NCBI GenBank assembly: GCA_038503065.1
Contig: JBCAMK010000004.1
Coordinates: 943,001 to 1,007,000, forward strand
Reading direction: 5' to 3'
Origin: Paragyromitra xinjiangensis
Lineage: Eukaryota; Ascomycota; Pezizomycetes; Pezizales; Discinaceae
DNA: 64,000 nt
Both the position numbers and the translations under genes were made by a program. Positions 33,300-42,573 of this stretch are shown here, one piece after another; positions within the stretch are counted from its first letter, which is position 1, and the number at the start of each line of letters is the position of its first letter. The notes below the pieces were generated by a model. The model searched no databases. It saw nothing but the letters and a program-made list of their open reading frames with translations, and was not told the DNA's origin.

Positions 33300-33530
33300 T
33301 TATAGAAATACCATCTCTGTTTCCACCTCAGAAACATCGTCGTCGCTGTCGCTGTCACCCCCAGAGTCACCTCGACTCTTACCCTACGTGAGGCCTGTGG
33401 AAAACATTGTATTATCATTGTAGCGACGTCTCATTCAAGTAGCACTGCTCACCTTTGGGGATACCGAAGGGCTTGACAAAACCTCGCTCCCTGAGACTAG
33501 GCTGAGCATTTTTGAGGGCTGTCAGACAGT
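33300..33530 (-). pseudogene. 3'-terminal fragment of a spliced host gene
   Basis: Read on the minus strand, a CTGACAG acceptor (branch-like CTCTAACC upstream) opens ALKNAQPSLRERGFVKPFGI, followed by a GTGAGC donor. A later acceptor opens an acidic Ser/Asp tail (SDSDDDVSEVETEMVFL) ending TAA at 33302-33300. Splice signals look intact, but I cannot find the upstream exons. The piece may be the end of a gene cut by transposon activity or a decayed transposon gene. The family was not recognised. Confidence 0.4.
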
Positions 33531-34059
33531 GGACAAGGGTTAGAGCTATCAAGGGCACAGGGCTATGAATAGGGCACTAGTTTTTTGCATCCTTTTTATA
33601 GCCCTGTACCCTCCTAATAGTGCGCACCTACCTAAATTATAACACCCATTCCCCAGAGTAGATTCCGCTTAGAGGAACAAGTACCCTCTTGGTAATCCTT
33701 ACCAAGCCCTCACCCATCAGCAAAAAACAGAAATGCCGTAAAGTCCCTCTGGACGCCAAAATGCCATGGCGGAAACCTACCCTTCTGGACGCAGCGTGGT
33801 CCAACTACACGTCGTCCAGAAGACATGGGGTAGGAGCTCTGGTCGCCTGGGCAGGCTCTGGTCGTCTGGATGAAGCCTGTCGACCTCTGTATGTCCGGGG
33901 GAACCTCTTGCGGGGCCAGCACATTTTGGTAGGTTTGGAATTGCACGCTTTGCTTGTATGGCTTGTATGGCTTGTATGGCTCGAATTCATTCTATTGATT
34001 TATTTACTATTCTATGGATCTATCTATATATATATGTACAAACATTTACTACCCGCAGC
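33531..34059. other. Repeat-derived spacer
   Basis: No gene. Contains three direct GCTTGTATG copies near 33951-33979. CTGGACG-containing segments around 33750-33790 have a diverged relative near 35370-35420. Confidence 0.35.
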
Positions 34060-34835
34060 GAATCGACCTATTTCGCAGGGCGGGCGGAAGCTCGCAGCAT
34101 AATGGGAATTGACCATAGCCGGAGAATGAGGCAATGAGGCTGCAGCAGCAAATCGACCATATGGCAGAGGCGGCGGAAGCTCAGGCAGCAGAGCGACCAT
34201 GTGGCGGAGGCGGAGGAAGCGCAGGCAGCGAATCGACCATATGGCGCAGGCAGCGAATCGACCTATTGGCGCAGGCAGCGGAAGCTGCAGCAGCGAATCG
34301 ACCATATGGCGCAGGCTGCAGAAGCGCAGGCAGCGAATTGACCATATGGCGGAGGCAGTGGAGGCAGTGGAGGCTGCAGCAGCAAATCGACCATATGGCA
34401 GAGGCGGCGGAAGCTCAGGCAGCGAATCGACCATATGGCGCAGGCAGCGAATCGACCTATTGGCGCAGGCAGCGGAAGCTGCAGCAGCGAATTGACCATA
34501 TGGCGGAAGCGGAGGAAGCGGCGGAAGCTGCAGCAGCGAATTGACCATATGGCGGAGGCAGCGGAGGCAGCTGCAGCAAATCGATCATATGGCAGAGGCG
34601 GCGGAAGCGGAGGCAGCGAATCGACCTATTGGCACAGGCAGCAGAAGCTGCAGCAGCGAATTGACCATATGGCGGAGGCGGAGGAAGCTCAGGCAGCGGA
34701 TTGACCATATGGCGCAGGCAGCGAATTGACCTATTGGCGCAGGCAGCGGAAGCTGCAGCAGCGAATCGACCATATGGCGCAGGCGCAGGCAGCGCAGGCA
34801 GCGAATCGACGACCTGCCAGAGGCTGGCAGCAAAT
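34060..34835. repeat. Complex minisatellite built on GCAGCGAATCGACCATATGG
   Basis: About 780 bp of interleaved tandem repeats. The core GCGAATCGACCATATGGC (variants ACCTATTGGC, AATTGACC) alternates with GGCAGCGGAAGCTGCAGCA modules; higher-order periods vary, about 39-66 bp. Because module lengths are mostly multiples of three, several frames on both strands stay open and give false proteins rich in AAN-RPYG or Leu/Pro. No evidence of coding. Confidence 0.85.
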
Positions 34836-36417
34836 TTAGCTGCCTCCTGAGCTCGCTTAGGCGGAAGCAGCGAGGCAGGCAGTGTGAATCGAACCGAGTC
34901 TAGGAGGCATATCAGCGGGAGTCAAATAAACGGAAGCAAGACGTTACCTAGGAGGCTCTTGGGAAGCAGAGCTTAATGCATGAGGCCTAAATCTCACGAT
35001 GTTAGTAGTGTTGCGAGGTAGAGAATGGGTAGGAGAGAATAGGGGGAAGCAGATGGGAAGGAATAGGGGGAGGTGTCTTAGTAGGCGTTGCTTAGGCGTT
35101 GCTTAGGCGACACCTAAGCGAAGTTTGAAGATTTTGAAAATCGCTAAGTGCCTAGGGTCAGGGTTTTGACTTAGCGAAATAAAAAAAAAGTTCCGGCAGC
35201 TACACGCATCGGGAGGGTGTCGGACGCACACAGGTCGGTTGGTGAAAGCACGGGCTTCAGGAAGGGCGCTCGGGTGTTGGCTGGTGGTAAGAGTTAGTCA
35301 GAGCGCGTCTAGATGCAGCACAGGCGCAGGCAGGCCGTCAGGAGGGGTTCGAGAGGCAATGCCCGTCTTCTAGAGGGTCAAAATGCCATTATACAATGTT
35401 ACCCTTCTGGATGCCTTTTTTTTTTTACTGATGCCCCTGTCCGCCGTTCGTTACTCTACTCGCGAATTTATTTGATATCGAGCGAGCCGAAAACCCTAAC
35501 CCATACTCTGAGCAGCGATGGAACCAATACATCTAACTTCAGCAATCGTAGCCAAACAACTTAAAATGCGTGCAAATTAGGCTCTTTCCTATCTCTTACT
35601 GCCTATGGCTGCTGCGCAGTATGGGCCGGGCACGAGACTACGTGCGCGTGCAAATTAAAGATAAGAGGTTAAATAAGCACCTAGCTACCCCAAAAATGTC
35701 ACTGCACCCATAGTGTGTTCCGCTAGATCTTACTGAGAATGGTAGAAGCTGTATCTTACATCTTGTAATTTACTGTTTTAACACTAATATATATGTAATT
35801 CACCGTATTTTTGTAACCCATACTACACTGGAGTTCAGATTGTATGAACTAGGAGCGCACCTTCCCTAAATAAGATATATCAGCTTCAAACCAGGTAAAC
35901 CTAAGCTTCATGATGAATGCATTTTGTGGGTATTTCCTGGTCTCGCATCGCTATTTGTTCACTCTAAATAGCCACCAACACCCAAATTTAGAAGGGTCGG
36001 CACGTGACAAGTTGGTTGCGAGACTAGGTGTTTCTACCATATCATCACCCAAAACACAGCTTTCAAAAATCCAATTAATTACATCATGAAAATATCTTCA
36101 ATTTTGAAAGGTTCTCCATAGATATTACGTCTATCACTTAGTGGCCTCTTATATAGATCTATTTCCTTAAAAACTCTTCCTATTTAGCTATAATAAATCA
36201 CCCTCAAAAAGGTATATGTTTATCGTTTCTGCTATTATATCTAGTACCACACTCTAGGAAAATATCACAGGAAACCCCAGTTAACAACTTTAGCATTGTT
36301 ATGATTTAGATTAGAAGCGGGGTAGGAGCTGTTTCGTGATGTCTTCTGTTCTCACGCTTCCTCTCTACCTACGATTTACATACACGGTCTGATATCTGCT
36401 ATCATTTTATTATCAAA
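34836..36417. other. Gene-free interval upstream of the first CoiA-like gene
   Basis: Includes TTGCTTAGGCG repeats and short inverted copies (AGGTGTC near 35071, GACACCT near 35108), then AT-rich DNA. A leader-like segment just before 36418 resembles that before 51140. Confidence 0.35.
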
Positions 36418-37536
36418 ATGTCCCATATCCTACAACCAACATCAGGAAACTCCTCTACTAGCCTCAGCTACTCCAGCGGGCTCGATGAATACCCCATCGA
36501 TTCCGACTTCGAAGTAGGGCTAGTTGCTCAGGTTGAAACTACTGAGCGTGCTATGAAGCTTAAGGCCAGAGCTACTAAGCGTGAAGCAAGAACCGAAATA
36601 ACTACTTCTACATCTAAAACCGTGAACACTCCGGCACGCAGTACCGCAGCCTTCCTCCAAAAGCCCAAGACTAGTGAGGCAAACGAAGCCCGCGTAGGCC
36701 ATATACATAGAAGTACGCTAGCAGCCATCGATCCTGCGACTGGTTCTTTCGTCTACCCCATTTATGCCCGCCGCCAATACCCCTACCTCTGCCCAGCCTG
36801 TGATGGAAAGGTTCATCTTAGGGCTGGGAAGAAACTACGAGCTCACTTTGCACACTACCGCTCAAAATCATCTTGCAGGCTTTACGACCATCGCAGCGAG
36901 TCGGAAGAACACAAATACGCGAAGAAACTGCTCAAGGCATATCTTAAATCGCGTCAAGGGCCTATAGTGATTTGGCACTCGTGTTCCCGGGACCCGGATT
37001 CCCGTCCCTCCTGTTGCGGCGACACCGACTCCCGGTCCAAAGAAATATTAAAACTCGAAAGCGACGAACAGGTCGTACTTGAGTACACCGACCCAAACAA
37101 GAAATGGAGAGCCGACCTTGCGGTTCTGGACGGGCATGGAAATGTGAGGTTTATTGTTGAAGTGAAAATGGCACACTCTACCACAACGAAAAGGCCGGAA
37201 CCATGGTATGAAGTTGATGCGAAAGATGTTATAAGGCAGGGGTTTAGATTTAAGAAGGAAGGAAAGAACATAAATCTATCCGAATTGCGGCAGACCCACT
37301 CCCGGATTTGTGACGTCTGTAAACGAGCTGAAGAGCGCTGGGCGATGGATATACCAAAGATTAAGTTAACCCGGGAGGATGGGAGATGGATTTCAGAAGT
37401 TGTGCCTTGTTTGTGTTGTAAGAAAATTAAACCTTACCAATATCAGTGGATTGGGGGGAGAACTAGGCAGGTATGTAATAGCTGTTTTAAATATCGTGCG
37501 GAAGTTGTCAAGGCGAGGTTCATGTGGCCGAGCTAG
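36418..37536 (+). CDS. CoiA-like zinc-finger nuclease, paralogue 1
   Basis: 372 aa, single exon. The middle and C-terminal parts match the layout of CoiA-like proteins, which in bacteria act in competence for DNA uptake. A zinc finger reads C125-P-A-C128 ... HFAH (143-146) ... C153, followed by SESEEHKYAKKLL. A PD-(D/E)XK-like nuclease core has E222 (VLEYTD), D233 (RADLAV) and E248-V-K250, then PEPWYEVDAKDV, which recalls the PWIEVDA motif of CoiA-like families. A C-terminal Cys cluster (C298, C301, C331, C333, C334, C353, C356) looks like a further zinc ribbon. The N-terminus has DEYPIDSDFEVG and a basic linker. It has no intron, unlike every confidently assigned host gene here. Bacterial, viral or transposon origin is inferred; function in the fungus is unknown. 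Confidence 0.7.
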   Translation: MSHILQPTSGNSSTSLSYSSGLDEYPIDSDFEVGLVAQVETTERAMKLKARATKREARTEITTSTSKTVNTPARSTAAFLQKPKTSEANEARVGHIHRSTLAAIDPATGSFVYPIYARRQYPYLCPACDGKVHLRAGKKLRAHFAHYRSKSSCRLYDHRSESEEHKYAKKLLKAYLKSRQGPIVIWHSCSRDPDSRPSCCGDTDSRSKEILKLESDEQVVLEYTDPNKKWRADLAVLDGHGNVRFIVEVKMAHSTTTKRPEPWYEVDAKDVIRQGFRFKKEGKNINLSELRQTHSRICDVCKRAEERWAMDIPKIKLTREDGRWISEVVPCLCCKKIKPYQYQWIGGRTRQVCNSCFKYRAEVVKARFMWPS

Positions 37537-37905
37537 GAATTGCCGATAACGAGAGGTGTGTTAAACTCAAAACTTATTTTCTCTTAATTTCCCTTCTTGA
37601 AAAAATAGCTAAGCTTTCTACATCAAAAGGGCAACCTGAAATATCCCTTGGAGTATTTTACCAAACATCTAAGTACTACAACGGAGAGATATCGTTTCGC
37701 ACATCTACCTGGGGGGGGTTATAAAGCTTGAGAAATGAATGGTGGGAAGTTAAGTTGGTTCAGGAGGAGATTATGTATGCACCACTGTCGCTTAGTACTG
37801 GATTCGATCAAAAATCAATATAACACCTTCGTTCTATGCCAACGTAATGACCATGAAGTGCTTCAAAAAATCAAATAAACTTGTGCCTTCTGTATACGTA
37901 CTATG
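37537..37905 (+). repeat. 3' flank duplicated with paralogue 2
   Basis: Shares patches such as AATAGCTAAGCTTTC, ACCAA(A/G)CATCTAAG and GAGATAT with 52223-52735. The segment duplication therefore extends beyond the coding region. Confidence 0.5.
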
Positions 37906-40837
37906 CTTGCGATGGCGGGTATATATTGCTAGTTTAATATCTCTACGAAACAAATATATATCTATACTTTAAAGGTAAATAATAACTTAGCATGTTATTT
38001 AACTTATTAATATTTTCTATATCTCTCTTCACTTGACTTCTGCTTCCTGGATTGTTTCAGGTTATGGTACTCTCGGGTTGCTTTAGAGACACAAATTTTT
38101 TTGGGATGGAGTTGAGCTTTATATCTCCACGTTGTAGAGTAGCAGGAGGTGGAAGGAAGCGATGGGTAGTTACGTGCGAAATCACGTGGGCGAGGGTTAG
38201 GGATGCGCGGTGGAGGATTTCGTATATCTCTTACAGGCTGCTGCTGTCGAGCATAGCCTATCGAGCCTTACCTATTATTCTTTATTCTCTTCTATCTATC
38301 TATCCGTCCCCTATTCTCTGCGGCAGGCGCTTTGCCTTGCCTATTCGTTAGAATATTAGCTCTATTCCGTGCTAGGTATCCGCATATATGTGTCTTGCTA
38401 TAGGGCACAGGGGTCCACGTCGGCGTAGTCTCTTCTTCACAACATGGGGGCAGCGAATATCGTATCTCTGCGTCAAACTGCCAGAGCGCTCTACACGCTT
38501 GCCCACAGCGCGCGCAGTTTTAGGCATCGACCGGCTTTTTGAACCCTAATTCCGAGTCGCGCATTACACAAAATTACACAAGCAAAGCTAAATATTCTCT
38601 AGGAGAATAGCCTAAACACTAAATAGCTTTGTATAAGGTAAGGAGTTGTGTGGTTGTAGCGGAATTATACCTCACTTTAGGTGTAAAAAGTGCAAAGTAG
38701 AGCCATCCACAAAATACACGTACTGTGACCAGATATACTAGAATCGCGAATACCCCGCTTTTGCTTTATTACCCCACCACTGCAAATGTATGGGGCCTTA
38801 GCAGGCATCTAAATACTGTTCTAAGGTGCTTTGAGCAATGATGAGCCTTCGTTGACGAAATTGAAGCAAAGGATCGGGGCTTACCTCCACTTCTTACCTT
38901 AATCATTACTCTCTTTAGTATTCAACCACTCTACTCTTTTGCTCTCATACCTACCCTTCTCTAAAGTATCCTCTTCAGGCTCTTTATAGTTCAGTAGGGC
39001 GTCTTACAAAAGGCCGAGAAGCTGACCGGAATAATTGGAACAAAAGAAGAAGAGGGAGAAGAATACCTGAATCACTCATTAAAGCACCATGGTAGCCAAA
39101 AACCACAGCCTGGAGACACAGAAGCAAGGCTACACCAGCAGAGTGGGCCTTGACTGCCTCTTGGCTGTTTGGCTGCCATTTGAAATCATCGAAAAGCTCT
39201 GACTTCTACTATAGTAGGAGCGGAAATCAAAGGGAAGCGTGCACAGAAATGGACACGTGGGTGAGAACAAACATTAATAGGAAGCGTACACGAGCACGGA
39301 AGCGTACGCCAGGGGTAGGTGTATTTATAGGAGTACTTATAGACACTTAGTAGGGGAGTGTGTACCTAGACCTAACTGCAAATGAAACTAACTAGCCAAA
39401 CATGCAACTAAACCTGATTCAAGACGCAAAGTCCTGGCACCCCACAACTTGCTGATAGTAAATCAAAGCGATGAAAACTATGGAAATACTGATATGCCAA
39501 AGAACACCTAATAGCTTTATATGTTACCTCTTACAAAAATTATCACCCCGATCCGCCAGCGGTCGTGCTCAATAGAGAGGAGGGTGCCAAGACTTTCCGG
39601 ACAGCACTGTACACTACGTAAGCAAACATTATTTAACACGGACACGGACATCCGCCAGATTCTACACCACCATTCTGTCCAGGATATGGTAAGGCTGAAC
39701 AAAATTCTTCCCTTTATTCGGACTATTAAAATTAAAGCTGCGTGCACCACGTAGTGCGGCTCTCTGGGGAGAGTTCCCTTTGTTTTAAAATGCGCTCAGA
39801 GTAGGAATACAGCTCTTTGATCTGTGAGATTAGTTGTACTAGAGAATTGAGGAGTTCACACTTATTCATTAGACTTCAAAAGAGCAGTGAGACGGGGGCG
39901 TGACCATGATGCGTTCATACCCACCCCGTATGTAGGTTTGTGCGTGTGATAGTGTTGGGAGTGGACATTAGTGCTAGTGTGTGTGCAACAGGGCGTGTAT
40001 GACAGAAGCACGTGAGGGGCAACGCGGACAACAGGTATGTGTGGCTGGATAATGGGCGTATGTGGCTGGGCGTGTGAGGAAGCATGTTACTATTTTCGAT
40101 CAACTAAATACCAAGAATGTCTGATGCTGTTTCTAATTGGGCGAAAATTGGTTATTCTGCCAGATCGAAGCAAGTTTTCCCACCAGAATCTGTGTGGTAT
40201 TTGGCTGATCGAAGATAGTAGTGAAACGGACGTAAGCGAGAAGTGGACGTGTGGGTGGGCGTGTGTGGATGGAGGAGCGGACATTAATGGAAGCGGGCGT
40301 CGGTGGAAGTGGTGGGGCAGGATGTGTGTGAAGATCAGTGGGGTGCACGGACGCGGATGTCTGTGAAAGTGCGAACCTAGCGTAACCTTATTTTAACACG
40401 GACACGGACGCGCACATCAGCTCGGCCCGAACCGCGGTTTAGCATAGTAAGGGTCTCTACCGTACCGAAGGCTATATGATTCACGGTGCTACGGATTAAC
40501 AGAGAGCATAAACCCTAGATTTGCTATGTTTTTCTCGATCAAAAGCAGTATTGAGCTAGCCAAAATTTCTGATAACTCCAATCGCGTTTGTGTTATCTTC
40601 CCCACGATGTGTCGTAGCTTGAAGGATTAGAGTAAGTGCACATGGAAAGCTAAGCTGCAGTATGTCCTTCCGGTGGCCTTGTTGATGGTGTTCCACCGGA
40701 GAAACCCATCGTGAAGCATGGGGGCCGTTTGATATGCTCTTTGCTTGAGCCTAGATGTGATGAGAGGCCGGCAGCATGCGCGTCGGTTAATTCAAGGCAG
40801 AGAGCACAAGAAACATAATGGTCTTTCATCTCTTGCC
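37537..40837. other. Repeat-rich, gene-free interval
   Basis: The first ~370 bp resemble the 3' flank of the second CoiA-like gene. GT-rich stretches (39940-40080, 40240-40370) and a TTTAACACGGACACGGAC motif at about 39630 and 40391 look like transposon debris. Short frames at 39517-39754 are open on both strands but match nothing I know. Confidence 0.35.
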
Positions 40838-40961
40838 TACTCGTATTCTCATGACGTTTTTAAAATGGCCAGGTTTGCATACCATACAAACTGCCCTGAA
40901 TCTACCTATTTTATGAGGTGCAGAGGTAGCCCGTTTTAAAAACGTCATGAGAATACGAGTA
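40838..40961. mobile_element. 124-bp palindromic MITE, TA-flanked
   Basis: TA + CTCGTATTCTCATGACGTTT at the left (40838) and its reverse complement ending GAATACGAG + TA at the right (40961). The arms are identical over 26 bp and near-identical to 29, with a ~62-bp spacer. Flanking TA fits Tc1/mariner or pogo-type insertion. It encodes nothing, and a transcript would fold as a hairpin. Confidence 0.78.
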
Positions 40962-41878
40962 AAGTGATGCGCGTTATCCTTGCACTTAACTATCTGATTG
41001 TGTCCCTTCTTCCCTTTGGTTACGTGTGTAGTCAATGTCGGTGTCACTAACTCAACTCAATTCAACTGAGCGATAGTCACAGCTATAAAATAGCAGTCAA
41101 GGGGATCACTATAGGTTTTAAAATGCTGAATACTGCATGTAGATAATTATATAACGGGCCGTGGGCTACTATGACATTTGCCGTATATTAGTGTTAAATA
41201 AACAAAACTGGCGGATACGTAATATATCCTTATTCGGTTCCAAAAAGATCTTGTTTGTATCCATGCCTATCAATTGCAAGCACCACAACTTCTGCAGCTG
41301 GGTGACGCCTAACGAACAATTAATTATAGCTATTTACGCATATCGCCTGCCATGTGAAATAATATTTGAGCCCTAACCCCACTGCTTCTAATACTCCAAT
41401 ATCACAAAGCTCGTAGAGGAGGTCGCTATTTAAGATTTGTAGATTGTTATAGCTTACTCCTGGCCTATCCACCCGAACCGCAAACTAGGGGAGGAGATAT
41501 TCCCGTCGGAACTAAACCTAGGATTTTGTCTCCATTTTAACCTTTGTTGGACTTAATTGCACCTCATCCTATTATTCCTTGAGTACGCAGCGAGAAATGT
41601 TTATGTAACGACGGAAATACGTTTGGTCACCATCTCTATCTCTGGAGGGGCTGGCCTACACCCCGCTTGACAATTTATCACACGAATTTAGGCACTTGGT
41701 TATTGTTCATTGAGGGGTGAGCAACAATAGTTTTCATCAGAAGAGTGGTACATCATCAATTCAATTCAACAGTGCAAACAGCCCAAAGCGCACACCCCAA
41801 ACCTCCAAACCCTTTCCAAACCCTTCTCAAACAACCGGGGAAACAATATCAGACAACCAACCCCATAATCCCAACCAT
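40962..41878. other. Gene-free interval
   Basis: 0.9 kb of mixed composition. Nothing supported apart from the likely 3' region of the following minus-strand gene. Confidence 0.35.
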
Positions 41879-42178
41879 TTATCTTACTGGGTAGCCACCA
41901 TCCATCCAATCCTTGAATTTTTTCAACGCTTCCGGGGGGAATTTCTCGCTGGAATCTCTTCTAGCTGCCGGCGGCATACCGTATGAAGATAATTCATCGT
42001 AAATTCTTTGGGCTGTCGCGGGCTCGGACACGGCGTCGTAGCTTTGGAGGTCTAGGCGATGTTTGCCCATTCGCTCGACCCAGTAAGTGCCGACAACCCT
42101 CCGATTCTCAGGAGGTTCAATCCAGTACGGGGCGGTGAACAAAGCTGCAATATCATTTTCCCACGTCGGGGTTGTCAT
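41879..42178 (-). CDS. Small heme-less cytochrome-like protein
   Basis: 99 aa, single exon, function unknown. The layout MTTPTWENDIAALF ... LDLQSYDAVSE ... IYDELSSYGMPP ... FPPEALKKFKDWMDGGYP recalls short cytochrome-c-like domains (W..DI..LF at the start, MPP and a final W..GG) but has no CXXCH heme site. Similar small proteins occur in bacteria and fungi; I cannot name the family with certainty. No signal peptide. It is 2.9 kb from the tyrosinase and in opposite orientation, so a functional link is only a possibility. Confidence 0.6.
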   Translation of the reverse strand: MTTPTWENDIAALFTAPYWIEPPENRRVVGTYWVERMGKHRLDLQSYDAVSEPATAQRIYDELSSYGMPPAARRDSSEKFPPEALKKFKDWMDGGYPVR

Positions 42179-42406
42179 TTTGGAGGACTAAGAAGGTATG
42201 AGGGGTAGAAGTATATGTCTAGTCTTTTTTGGGGTGGAGGGTTCGAGTTAATTTTTTGATCAAAATACTGGGCTTCTACTTGTTTTATATCTTGAGTCTG
42301 GTACCCCACCAGGCGAGTTTACCACCTACCGCGCGTGAGGTCCTTTCACATGCAAAAGATGGCCGCTAAAGCTGTGGCCAAGTGATATTCAGGTGGGATT
42401 TGGCGA

Positions 42407-42573
42407 TACCGTATGTACTCTTCAAATACGACCTGCACCTGCCTCACGCTAAACTTAATATGGTGCCGAATGTGGCAGAAAAAGAGAGCAACAGGAACTC
42501 GACCATTCAGAAGATTACTCTACGCGTAAGCCACGGGGCAAGTGCAGGTCGTATTTGAAGAGTACATATGGTA
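42407..42573. mobile_element. 167-bp MITE with ~36-bp inverted repeats, TA-flanked
   Basis: Left arm TA + CC(G)TATGTACTCTTCAAATA from 42407; right arm is its reverse complement ending CATATGG + TA at 42573. The arms match over about 36 bp with two transitions. The sequence differs from the other two inverted-repeat elements. No coding content. Confidence 0.78.

Noticed and set aside
34024..34548. 174-codon frame on the minus strand
   Set aside because: Lies wholly in the minisatellite and follows its repeat modules; not a conserved protein.
39517..39754. Overlapping 77-codon frames on both strands
   Set aside because: No recognised family and within transposon-like debris; coding cannot be supported.
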